A stretch of 64,000 bases of DNA from Moritella sp. 5 (GCF_018219455.1 NZ_CP056122.1:2914001-2978000), one strand, 5' to 3'. Positions 35,222 through 43,765 are shown, counted from the first letter of the stretch. Program-made: numbers and translations. Notes: generated by a model from the letters alone, not told the origin.

Positions 35222-35316
35222 CCAACGCCCCAATAAGGGGCTAAAAATTGTTTGCTAAAATGTTGAGGAACGAAACAGCAAACTGTTTTTAGTCCCGCTT
35301 AATTGACTTGTTAAAT
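35222..35316 (-). other. attC site
   Basis: Minus strand begins TTTAACAAGTCAATTAAGCG and ends GGGGCGTTGGAC, with the central pair CAGTTTGCTG / CAAACAATTTTTAG. The preceding gene reads 27 bases into it. Confidence 0.8.
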
Positions 35317-36224
35317 TCCAATTCATCACAGTTTAAGATTAACATTTCAGGGGGCTTATGCATAAACTCATAATCATAATCATAATCAGAATCTAATTGA
35401 CCTACTAATTCGTTAGCTAACGCAGAATCATGATTTGTCATTTCTAAATGACTATATAGAACGGTCCGTAACCAACCTCTAAAAATAGATCTATAATTTT
35501 TGTCTTTTTCACTTATAGCTCCTTTTGCCTCAATTGGTGTCCCAATTTCTAGATTAAACAAAGCTTCAGCAAATGTAGGAAGGCAACACGCATAAGTGCA
35601 TTCATCATAGCCATTTACTTGTCTTAATCGTTTGCCAGATTTAGTTTCTAATTTTGCAAATTTTCGTTTTGGTGAACTTAATGGTTGTGCTATATCAGCA
35701 GACATGTAAAAGAAATCATATTTCTTACCTTGCCTTTTATGAAAGACTCCTAAAGACCCAACTGAAGGTAATATCGCGCCACTTAAAATTTCTGGATGAC
35801 AATCAAATGGTGGGAATGGCAATACATTTGGGCGACGAGATAATAAGTCCCATTGTTCAAGGTTAGCCTTAAAGTTTGTAGACGGAATTGAATTAGGAAA
35901 TCCGTTACATAAAGTAAGATGTTTATCATTCGATTTTTTAGCTTGTAAAAGGGTAACCCTGATTTCGAATGTTGGTTTGTTTCTATAGGATACAATCAAC
36001 AAATCAGATATTTCGCATCTTGCAGATGGACGACCCCAACTACCTTTTCCATTAAATACCACTTGGTGTTTCATTCCATGAAACTCTTCTAGCTTAAAAG
36101 GTGCAGATAAAGAACTAAAACTTCTCATTAATGCTCTGAATTGCTGAACTTCAGAAAACTTTGATGAACTAGACTCCTTGATCCAAGCCTGTTCTAATGC
36201 ATTTGCAAATCGTGCTGATGCCAC
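35289..36224 (-). CDS. Restriction-endonuclease-like cassette protein
   Basis: 311 residues, GTG start with AAGGAG six bases upstream. CEISDLLIVSYRNKPTFEIR and VTLLQAKKS resemble the D...(E/Q)xK core of PD-(D/E)XK enzymes that use a Gln-Ala-Lys variant. No other domain recognised. The last residues NKSIKRD are encoded by the attC site itself. Confidence 0.55.
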   Translation of the reverse strand: MASARFANALEQAWIKESSSSKFSEVQQFRALMRSFSSLSAPFKLEEFHGMKHQVVFNGKGSWGRPSARCEISDLLIVSYRNKPTFEIRVTLLQAKKSNDKHLTLCNGFPNSIPSTNFKANLEQWDLLSRRPNVLPFPPFDCHPEILSGAILPSVGSLGVFHKRQGKKYDFFYMSADIAQPLSSPKRKFAKLETKSGKRLRQVNGYDECTYACCLPTFAEALFNLEIGTPIEAKGAISEKDKNYRSIFRGWLRTVLYSHLEMTNHDSALANELVGQLDSDYDYDYEFMHKPPEMLILNCDELEFNKSIKRD

Positions 36225-36242
36225 TTAAGACTCCTTGTGAAT

Positions 36243-36340
36243 TTAACGCCGCATTAAGCGGACTAAAATTGTGGGTTATACTGTGAAGCGAAGCGGAACG
36301 TAACCAACTGTTTTAGTTCCGTTTAAATGCCTTGTTATGC
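36243..36340 (-). other. attC site
   Basis: Minus strand begins GCATAACAAGGCATTTAAAC and ends TGCGGCGTTAAAT; ends pair as CGGAACTAAAA / TTTTAGTCCG, with the central GTTCCGCTTCGCTTCAC shared by several sites of this array. Confidence 0.9.
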
Positions 36341-38161
36341 ACCTTTAACTATATATTTTTCCAGCAAAGAAATAATATTTTTTACAGTATATGTTGAAAA
36401 CAGCTTCATTAAGTGGGATTGAAGCCCTTGGATATTAGGTAATTTCGTTGTTATCATTTCTTCAACATTAACCCAATAACCATATTCAATTTTCAAACAA
36501 TCACAGATAGGTACTCCATTGTAAGTTGAGTTGTCATCATAGCGCTGAAGAAGAATTTCTGTAACCTTAGCTATTGATGAATTATTTGAATTTAATAAAC
36601 TATCGACAAAAGACTGAGGATCAATACGATTAAATATTGGTTGGAATCGATATTTTTCTGATATTGTTTCAGCAAAGAGTTCAAAATCTGAGCTTGTTAA
36701 AGAATATAAAATTGATTCAACTTCCGCCTTTTTTTTCTGTTTTTCACCAGACTCGAATGCCTTAGCATTAGATTCAATAATTAGCTTTTTTAATTCAATA
36801 AAGTCTTCATCGTCCTCGCATATATACCCATATCCAGTACCATCATATCTTCTGTTTTGTGATAGGCTTATACTTTTCCAAGCCTCACTACCTTCGTATT
36901 TTTTTATATATTTATCTACGAGCTTCTTAATCTGAGAAATTGTTAACTTAGTGAAATCATTTTTACTAAAATAGATAATTAGGGATATTTTATGGAGGTA
37001 AATTCTCAGGTCATTTTCTTCAAATGACTTCAACTCCACTTCTAAGCTAGAAATAAGACGTGAAAACTCAATATTCTCTAACTCTCTAAAATTCCATAGC
37101 TTTATCCAATCAGGAATTACTTTTTCTGAGTTAAGAAACAAGGCGAGTTTTGCAGTCTCTTCGTTAATTTCATCTAGATCACCTTTGAATAAAATGTTTG
37201 CCCAAATTTTTCCACTATAGAGACGACCTTGGTCACTAAAGTATTTCATGTAAATTTCGTTACCATCAGAACCTTTCGTAAAAGGTAAGTTTGTTCTAAG
37301 TTCATCTTCAGATAAACTTCCTTTTTTAACTTCAATACTAAGGGCAAAAAAGCATCTTACTAAGTCCAGGTGGAATTGTTCGTTATCTTTATATTTGTCA
37401 TCGATCTTATTTATTAGGTATTCAAAATCATTGATGGATTGTTTAAATTTCCTCAGGTTCTTCAATTTTGATCTCTTATAAACGTCTTTTATTACCTGCT
37501 CATTTCCTATCAGGCTGCACCCTTTTAAAAAGTCAGCTAACACAACATCAAAATCATGTTTTATTTCGAACGTTTTACCTATAACTTTTTCTTTGAAATT
37601 TTTATATATCTTTCCATCATCGCTATCAACAATTGTTTTTTCATTCGAAATTAGTATAACTTTTACTTTCGAGTTTTCTACTAAGCCATTTATAAAACCT
37701 AATATTGCTACAGTTGATATTTCAGTTCTTTCTAGATCATCAAAAACAAGGACTATTTCTTTAGTTTTTTTAGTTTTTTTAGTAGTAAAAAGTTCAGATA
37801 AATTTAGTTTATCTAGCTTTGTATTTAACGTTGACTCAGAGGTGCCATCAGAATCAATATCAAGTTTCACCCCCATGCTAATTGCACCCTTTAATATATT
37901 TCCTGCTAATCTCGAATATTTTGACCCTAATACTGGGTGTAATGCCTGAAATATGCACGAATTAACATCAGAGATATTTTTCAAACCAAAAAGGCTAATC
38001 TTAACTAATTGAAGTTCTTCACTATTTTGATTTTCAATATATTTGTCTATGAAGTGAGTTTTACCAACCCCCCATTCACCACATAAAAGAAAAGCATACT
38101 CAGGGGAAGTTAATTTTAAGTAGTAATCAAGATTTTCCGTAGTGTGTTTGTTTACTTCCAT
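36335..38161 (-). CDS. KAP-type P-loop NTPase
   Basis: 608 residues. Walker A LLCGEWGVGKTHF (about 25-37) and Walker B EIVLVFDDLERTE (about 134) with the DDLER form of the KAP/STAND-like NTPases, several of which act in phage defence. EYAFLLCGEWGVGKTH in the N-terminus resembles KAP family proteins. The middle and C-terminal parts are long helical regions without recognised sensor motif; no membrane insertion in the NTPase domain is evident. Sole gene of its cassette, stop codon inside attC. Confidence 0.75.
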   Translation of the reverse strand: MEVNKHTTENLDYYLKLTSPEYAFLLCGEWGVGKTHFIDKYIENQNSEELQLVKISLFGLKNISDVNSCIFQALHPVLGSKYSRLAGNILKGAISMGVKLDIDSDGTSESTLNTKLDKLNLSELFTTKKTKKTKEIVLVFDDLERTEISTVAILGFINGLVENSKVKVILISNEKTIVDSDDGKIYKNFKEKVIGKTFEIKHDFDVVLADFLKGCSLIGNEQVIKDVYKRSKLKNLRKFKQSINDFEYLINKIDDKYKDNEQFHLDLVRCFFALSIEVKKGSLSEDELRTNLPFTKGSDGNEIYMKYFSDQGRLYSGKIWANILFKGDLDEINEETAKLALFLNSEKVIPDWIKLWNFRELENIEFSRLISSLEVELKSFEENDLRIYLHKISLIIYFSKNDFTKLTISQIKKLVDKYIKKYEGSEAWKSISLSQNRRYDGTGYGYICEDDEDFIELKKLIIESNAKAFESGEKQKKKAEVESILYSLTSSDFELFAETISEKYRFQPIFNRIDPQSFVDSLLNSNNSSIAKVTEILLQRYDDNSTYNGVPICDCLKIEYGYWVNVEEMITTKLPNIQGLQSHLMKLFSTYTVKNIISLLEKYIVKGA

Positions 38162-38200
38162 AATTCCTACAACTTAGTTAAATACAAATTTCGAACGGTG

Positions 38201-38300
38201 CATAACGCCGCAATAAGCGGCTAAGTAATAGTTGGCTAAAATGTGAAGCGAAGCGGAACCGAGCCAACTGTTACGTGTCCGTTTGATTGCCTTGTTAAGC
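38201..38300 (-). other. attC site
   Basis: Minus strand begins GCTTAACAAGGCAATCAAAC and ends TTGCGGCGTTATG. Similar length and centre to the site at 36243. Confidence 0.9.
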
Positions 38301-39038
38301 GCAATCTAGCACTAAAGTACTACCATTAATCATTAAGGCACCTAATTCGTTTGTCCATATACTGTCCTTTTTCATTACAGAAACTAATTCTATGAATTTA
38401 GTATCTGTGAGTAAATTAGTTGCTGTAGAAGCAGCATAATCTGATTTAGGCTGACACTCATCCAGTAAACCCTCAACAACTTTAATTAGTCTGTTTCGAC
38501 TACGAGTATCTTTTCGTTCAGAAAATACACCATAACGATCCCATGCGGTATCGATTAACTCATCAATTTTTTCGCCAATCTCAAAACGGCTCAGAACTAA
38601 CCTTGAAGAGTGGTTCAAATTAGTTACGTCTATCGTGTTAGTACCTTTTTCTGTTTTTCCACGAAATCTATATAAACGCATAACTAAGTGCTCTTTAGGA
38701 TCATCTAGGTAAGGATTGATAATTGGCTCACTGAGCACATTATGATTCCCTTTAGAACCGTTACACTTCTTACATGAAGGTAATAAATTCTCCCAAATTA
38801 CGACTTTATTCTCATTATGTTTTTTGTCTTCAAAATGTTCGACTTCCATGTAATTGCTTTCAGTTTTCAATGGACATTCGCAATATGCACATTTACCAAA
38901 GCTAGAGGCTAATAAAGGAATTTTTATATTTTCATTATTCCAAACTGATTTTTTACTCTCTTTAAATTCTTCTGTAAGTTCAAAAACTTTCTCATCAGAT
39001 AAATACTCAGGTTTTTCTGCCATTTCAAGTTTTATCAT
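38295..39038 (-). CDS. ptuB: PtuB-like HNH endonuclease (Septu)
   Basis: About 247 residues. CAYCECPLKTESNYMEVEHF followed by LLPSCKKCNGSKGNHNV gives the four zinc cysteines and the HNH His. The family is that of the small HNH partner of PtuA, related to retron-associated HNH proteins. ATG at 39038, two bases after the ptuA stop; one cassette holds both genes. Together they should form a Septu complex that cuts nucleic acid on infection. No reverse transcriptase is nearby. Confidence 0.75.
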   Translation of the reverse strand: MIKLEMAEKPEYLSDEKVFELTEEFKESKKSVWNNENIKIPLLASSFGKCAYCECPLKTESNYMEVEHFEDKKHNENKVVIWENLLPSCKKCNGSKGNHNVLSEPIINPYLDDPKEHLVMRLYRFRGKTEKGTNTIDVTNLNHSSRLVLSRFEIGEKIDELIDTAWDRYGVFSERKDTRSRNRLIKVVEGLLDECQPKSDYAASTATNLLTDTKFIELVSVMKKDSIWTNELGALMINGSTLVLDCA

Positions 39039-39040
39039 TA

Positions 39041-40210
39041 TCAATTTACCTCAACTGAGGCTAATTCAAATTTAAGTAGTTTTCTCAAATGGTTGTTTGG
39101 ATGGAGTAAGTAATCAAGTTCAGTAAATGCCTCTTTGGCATTTTTATAATCATTTTGTTCAATGGCGAATTCAAATTTATTAAGTTGTTCATAATACTCT
39201 TTAGTTCTCGTATCCGACATTCCCATTACATCGACTAAAATTTCTTCTACCGTCCAGCCTTGGTATCCATACTTTCTACCATCTAAGTTTCTTTGATAAA
39301 CTTTTCCATTATCTGAAGCCAATGCAATAATTTCATTCGGATTTGCACTTTGGAGAATGTGAGGGCTATGTGTGGCGGTTACAAATTGAACATTAGGAAA
39401 TACCTCAACTAAAATTTTAGCGATTTTACCTTGCCACTCTGGATGTAAATGTAACTCTAATTCATCGATTAAAATAATCCCATCAAATTCAGCAGCGATA
39501 ATACATGGTTCTTTAAATCTCAACTCTATATCTTTAATTATTCCAAATATAATTGATAAGCAAGATTTGAAACCTGAAGACAAGTACTCATAATAAATCT
39601 CTCCATTTGGAGTATTTATCATTATTTCATTTGATGAAGCCATAACACGACTAAATGTAAAGTCTTCGTTCAACATGGAAAAGCTCTTTTTAGCAAGATC
39701 TAAGTTCTGTAGTTGCTGCTCGGTCAGCGCACTATCATGAGCAGAGTAAAGATATCGGTTTACAAACCAGTTTTTTACCTCTGCTATGTTTACACCTGTT
39801 TTAGCTTCTTGATAAACAGTATTGCGATTCTTATCGACATCTTTACCTACTGCACTCAAAGGCTGGTATTGAAATGTACGGTTAACTTTTAAAGAAAGGA
39901 GTTTGGGGGAATATTCGTTTAAACCATGGATTCCTGAAGACTCATTTGGAATAAATTCTTTAATTTCTATATTAGAGCTTTCTGTTTCTCCATTTATCTC
40001 TACAATCGAGTTAAAGTACCCTTTTGCATACGATACATTTCTTTTTAAGATCTTTGTTGAGTTCGCTGAAAATGTATGGGCTATACACTCTAATAATGTT
40101 GTTTTACCAATTCCATTTGGGCCACAAATGAAATTCATATGCTCATCAAATTTGATGTTTAGCTCTCCAATTCCACCGATGCCATTTATATCGATCTCTT
40201 TAATCTTCAT
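39041..40210 (-). CDS. ptuA: PtuA-like AAA/ABC-type ATPase (Septu)
   Basis: 389 residues. Walker A FICGPNGIGKTTLLE (about 27-41), ABC-like signature YLSSGFKSCLSIIFG, Walker B GIILIDELELHLHPEWQGKI and a D-loop/H-switch FVTATHSPHIL. This is the OLD/RecF-like SMC-type ATPase seen in PtuA, with an insert between the two halves. Shorter than many PtuA proteins. Partner of the HNH gene directly downstream. Septu is assigned by gene pair and order. Confidence 0.75.
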   Translation of the reverse strand: MKIKEIDINGIGGIGELNIKFDEHMNFICGPNGIGKTTLLECIAHTFSANSTKILKRNVSYAKGYFNSIVEINGETESSNIEIKEFIPNESSGIHGLNEYSPKLLSLKVNRTFQYQPLSAVGKDVDKNRNTVYQEAKTGVNIAEVKNWFVNRYLYSAHDSALTEQQLQNLDLAKKSFSMLNEDFTFSRVMASSNEIMINTPNGEIYYEYLSSGFKSCLSIIFGIIKDIELRFKEPCIIAAEFDGIILIDELELHLHPEWQGKIAKILVEVFPNVQFVTATHSPHILQSANPNEIIALASDNGKVYQRNLDGRKYGYQGWTVEEILVDVMGMSDTRTKEYYEQLNKFEFAIEQNDYKNAKEAFTELDYLLHPNNHLRKLLKFELASVEVN

Positions 40211-40258
40211 CTAACTTCCTATTGTTATATAAATGATCCACAAGTTTGATTCTTGCGC

Positions 40259-40356
40259 TTAACGCCTTGCTAAGCGGCAATAAAATAGCTTGCTAAAATT
40301 AGCGAGGAACGAGCAAAAGCCAGCTGTTTTTTGTCCGTTTGAGCAACTTGTTAAGT
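40259..40356 (-). other. attC site
   Basis: Minus strand begins CTTAACAAGTTGCTCAAACG and ends AGGCGTTAAG; central GCTCGTTCCTCGC. Confidence 0.9.
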
Positions 40357-40358
40357 TT

Positions 40359-41069
40359 TTATGCCGCAATAGCATTAGTTGATATACTGTAATTTACAGG
40401 GTACGGGTCTTCTCCCTCTCTCTTCTTTTTATCCAGTACACCAACGCCAACTAAATGGTGAACATGAAGTTTTAAAGCTCTGGAATTTCCTAGCTCACCT
40501 CCGATTATTTTCCTAATTTTATTAAGGCTCATAGGTTGTTCAATAGATTTCATTATCGTTAATATTTCTTCAACTATTTTGCTGTCTATTTGAAACCCCT
40601 CTTCAGAGGGGGTTGAGAATTCTGCCACATTTCTAGCTTCGTTAACTTTCATCTCAAGAGCATGCATTTGTTCATTTAGGACATCTTTCAGCTTTGATGT
40701 TTCCTTACTTCCAATTTCTCCGAGCTCTTTTTTGGCCGCATCTAAAAGACTCTTTTTAGCTTCTTCTACTACATTATCTAAATCATCAAAAGTTTTATCT
40801 AACTCTGATGGTTTATTTATTGCTGCATCGAGTGTTTTTTCAAACATCCCACCGACATGTGTTTGTAAGCTTGCCATTTTTTCTTCTATTTTGGTAAGTG
40901 CGGTATTTGCTGATTTTTGCAACTCAACTCCGTCACGATAGAATTTTAAAGAGGCGAAAAAACCAATGACAGTTATAGCTAAAGCAACTATGGACAAAAT
41001 AATTGCTAATACATCAGATATTGTTGATAACTGAACTGTTTGAATTACTAACTCTTTCCCTTGGGCCAT
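40359..41069 (-). CDS. Membrane-anchored coiled-coil protein with winged-helix tail
   Basis: About 236 residues; ATG at 41069 with AGGAG seven bases upstream. Membrane helix VLAIILSIVALAITVIGFFA, then a long coiled coil (about 60-150, TALTKIEEKMASLQTHVGGM and following heptads), then a winged-helix-like domain (EILTIMKSIEQPMSLNKIRK ... ALKLHVHHLVGVGVLDKK). A membrane sensor linked to a DNA-binding-like head is unusual. Not recognised. Confidence 0.6.
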   Translation of the reverse strand: MAQGKELVIQTVQLSTISDVLAIILSIVALAITVIGFFASLKFYRDGVELQKSANTALTKIEEKMASLQTHVGGMFEKTLDAAINKPSELDKTFDDLDNVVEEAKKSLLDAAKKELGEIGSKETSKLKDVLNEQMHALEMKVNEARNVAEFSTPSEEGFQIDSKIVEEILTIMKSIEQPMSLNKIRKIIGGELGNSRALKLHVHHLVGVGVLDKKKREGEDPYPVNYSISTNAIAA

Positions 41070-41088
41070 ACTCATACTCCTGAAAAAC

Positions 41089-41186
41089 TTAACGCCCACT
41101 TAAGCGGACAAAAATAGTTGGTTAAAATGTGTAGCGAAGCGGAACCTAACCAACTGTTTTTGTCCGCTTAAGTGCTTGTTAAGTGC
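41089..41186 (-). other. attC site
   Basis: Minus strand begins ACTTAACAAGCACTTAAGCG and ends GTGGGCGTTAAG, outer stems GCGGACAAAAACAG paired with the TTTTTGTCCGC side. The 5' end runs into an 11-bp tandem repeat. Confidence 0.9.
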
Positions 41187-41220
41187 TTGTTAAGCGCTTG
41201 TTAAGTGCTTGTTAAGTGCT
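41170..41220. repeat. 11-bp tandem repeat at an attC end, 4.6 copies
   Basis: AAGTGCTTGTT repeated at 41170, 41181, 41192 (one change, AAGCGCTTGTT), 41203 and, in part, 41214. Each unit contains the GTT recombination triplet of the attC left core. Confidence 0.9.
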
Positions 41221-41222
41221 AT

Positions 41223-42116
41223 TCAATCTTTGTTTTTTAACTCCTCAATTTCCATTACTAATTTTTCAATTAGTAATATTTTTTCTCTTAACCCTTTATC
41301 AAAAACTATAATAGGAGTAATAATATTTGATTTATACTTATTTATATCTGGTGTAAATTCATGTTCAGAAATCATACTTTTTAACATATCAAAGAGTCTT
41401 TCTTCACCTACATTTGATTTTTCAAAAGCGTATAGGAAGTTTGAAATATCTGTTGTTTTGATCAAACCTAGCAATTCAATTAAATGTGTATAAACCAGCT
41501 TTTCATCAATAAATATAGGGTTTTGCGTTAGCTCTCTTAACTCCTTAGTTAGTTCTATTTCAATTTCATAAAACCATTTGAATTTTTCTTTTTTAAAATC
41601 ACCACGAAGAAGAGAGTAGGATGGTTCAAAAAGTGAGATTAGGCTCGAAAACTTATACGATTCTGATATCTTTTTTAAGCTTGTAAACTGCCTTTCTGAA
41701 TTTGTGGTTTCATCTATTATTGTTAGATACTCCTCTAAAATGGAGTAAGTATAATCCCAAATTGATAGTAGCTTTTGGTTGTTTCTTTCTTTTTCAAATC
41801 CTTCTTCTCTAGCCTTCTGTTTTTGTCCCATCTCAATCGTAAATCTATGCCATAAGCTATTCAGGAATAAACCTATAAGTAATATTCCCAATATAGATTC
41901 AACATTAACAATAAATTTTGCAAGACTGCTAGTAGGGTAAATATCACCGTAACCAAGCGTTGTTATAGTAACAACGCTAAAATAAATATAATCGTATCCA
42001 CTAATTGTTTTATTAAAACTACTTAGAGGGAATAACGAATATCCTAGTGCGAAGAATAATATTATTATTACATAAAATACTAACCATACCCATGGATTGG
42101 ACTTATCAAACTTCAT
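41223..42116 (-). CDS. Two-helix potassium channel-like protein
   Basis: 297 residues. First membrane helix WVWLVFYVIIILFFALGYSL, then the pore loop VVTITTLGYGDIYPTS with the TLGYGD selectivity filter, second helix IVNVESILGILLIGLFLNSL. The 200-residue cytoplasmic part is helical and shows no RCK nucleotide-binding motif. Probably an ion channel opened by its own C-terminal domain; cassette-borne channels could act as membrane-depolarising effectors, which is speculation. Confidence 0.75.
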   Translation of the reverse strand: MKFDKSNPWVWLVFYVIIILFFALGYSLFPLSSFNKTISGYDYIYFSVVTITTLGYGDIYPTSSLAKFIVNVESILGILLIGLFLNSLWHRFTIEMGQKQKAREEGFEKERNNQKLLSIWDYTYSILEEYLTIIDETTNSERQFTSLKKISESYKFSSLISLFEPSYSLLRGDFKKEKFKWFYEIEIELTKELRELTQNPIFIDEKLVYTHLIELLGLIKTTDISNFLYAFEKSNVGEERLFDMLKSMISEHEFTPDINKYKSNIITPIIVFDKGLREKILLIEKLVMEIEELKNKD

Positions 42117-42170
42117 TCAAGTGAATCCCTAATTTTATTAATAATGTACTACTACAATATGCGCAGGCAC

Positions 42171-42266
42171 TTAACGCCACGTTAAGCGGCAAAAAATTGT
42201 TGGCTAAAATGGTGAACGGAGTGAAACAGCCAACTGTTTTTTGTCCGTTTGAACGCCTTGTTAGCC
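42171..42266 (-). other. attC site
   Basis: Minus strand begins GGCTAACAAGGCGTTCAAAC and ends CGTGGCGTTAAG, centre TTTCACTCCGTTCACC. First attC after the leading cassette gene. Confidence 0.9.
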
Positions 42267-42995
42267 GGATATTTCTTCTACCTGCACTAAGACACCACTA
42301 TGATCATTAACATCATAAGAGATACCTGCGCCTATATTAAAGTCTTTAACATATGACTCTAAATCTTCAGATTGAGACTCAAATAAAATAAACCTAAATG
42401 ATTTTTTTATATCAGCTTCTTGGTCGAGTGTTTTAACATTTATATGAAACTGATAATCTCCTGGCTTCCAGATGAACTTATTTTTGAACATTTGGGTAAA
42501 TGGTTCAATAAATTGGTCTGTAACTTTTACGTTGGTTTTATCACCATCTTTTAATGGCTCTCTTAATCTTATAATTTCTTCTCTCAAAGCTTTCTCAGAA
42601 GCTTTAAATGACTTCTCTTCTTCTCTGTCAAAATAATTCAACAAGTTAACCCTATTTGACCACTCATCATTTGGAGCAAGTGAGAAATTTGTAAATAAAA
42701 CGCTTTGATTGTTCAATGCATCAGGTAGGTAATTTTGTGCAATTAATGTATCTAAAAACTTACCATCTCTTTCTATATCAATACTAATTTCTTTAATTCT
42801 AGTATTACGACCACCAATGTTTCTTAAAATGAGATGTGTTTGAATATTAGGGTTTCCAACTTTGTGTGTTATATGAACTCTTGAATAGAGTTCAAGATCC
42901 AACTTGGCTTTTTTAAACCAAAGTCTAATCGGTGGGAGTTGAGACAAAATCAAAGCAACAAAAGCAACTAAGAACGACCAAAATTTCCAATCCAT
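42261..42995 (-). CDS. Membrane-anchored hypothetical protein, first cassette
   Basis: 244 residues. MDWKFWSFLVAFVALILSQL is an N-terminal membrane helix, followed by a beta-rich soluble domain (THLILRNIGGRNTRIKEISI) and charged helices. Not recognised. Stop TAA lies in the attC site. It should be the cassette nearest the array promoter. Confidence 0.6.
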   Translation of the reverse strand: MDWKFWSFLVAFVALILSQLPPIRLWFKKAKLDLELYSRVHITHKVGNPNIQTHLILRNIGGRNTRIKEISIDIERDGKFLDTLIAQNYLPDALNNQSVLFTNFSLAPNDEWSNRVNLLNYFDREEEKSFKASEKALREEIIRLREPLKDGDKTNVKVTDQFIEPFTQMFKNKFIWKPGDYQFHINVKTLDQEADIKKSFRFILFESQSEDLESYVKDFNIGAGISYDVNDHSGVLVQVEEISG

Positions 42996-43055
42996 TTAAA
43001 ACTCCTTACTCACTTTGAAATACTCCGAACCCGAGATACGGCTAACAGTGTATTT

Positions 43056-43069
43056 TACGGAATTCCGTA
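43056..43069. promoter_or_regulatory. 14-bp palindrome, possible operator
   Basis: TACGGAATTCCGTA, 60-75 bases upstream of the first cassette gene; related half-sites recur near 43180 (TACGGAATACTG) and 43203 (GTCCGTGTA). Confidence 0.4.
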
Positions 43070-43749
43070 TAATACATAAAAAGCACTAGCGTAAAATGAT
43101 TGAACATTAAATTATTGTTTAATAACAATGAACTACACCATATTTAGCATTGGGGTTGTATTCCCTCTTATTTGGATATACGGAATACTGTGATTTATAC
43201 AGGTCCGTGTAAACAATGACCAACCTATAAATGATATATAAATCATATTCTTAAATTCCCATGCGTTGACAAAGAAAGTCAATCTAGGTCTGTTAAAGTT
43301 ACTAATATTCATTTAATAGCATTCATAAGCAAATGAGTCATAATTACTCCATTCTTAATCCGCGCGGAAAATTAGCTATTTATATAGTAGAATGTCTCAA
43401 TCCGCCAAACCAGTTCACCCTAGTCACTAACAACTAATAAAATAAAAAATAAGCGAAAATACTAATCTGATATTAAAGCAGACCAGAGAAAGCGGGCTGT
43501 CCTGTTAATTATTAACAAGGACAGTATGCGGCTGATTTTATTGGCATTTAATGTTATAGCAAGGAAAAACAAGACATATTTTATAACTAACTGTGCCTGG
43601 AGTGAAAAACAAACAATTTATAGACTATAAATCCCCCCTATTCAGCCTACTTCAATATAATTCAAATGCTTACACTCCCTTACACTGTGTATCTACCAAC
43701 TATAAACAAACATTGAACATATCTAATTTAAGCCCTACCATGCATAACA

Positions 43750-43765
43750 CTGTATATAAAAACAG
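43750..43765 (+). promoter_or_regulatory. LexA box upstream of the integrase
   Basis: CTGTATATAAAAACAG, CTG-N10-CAG with the flanks CA and TT, close to the consensus. It is 57 bases before the integrase start codon. Confidence 0.85.

Noticed and set aside
38295-40210. Retron with ATPase and HNH effectors
   Set aside because: No reverse transcriptase or msr/msd-like structure nearby; the pair fits Septu better.
43192-43202. CTGTGATTTATACAG as a LexA box
   Set aside because: Spacing between CTG and CAG is nine bases, not ten.
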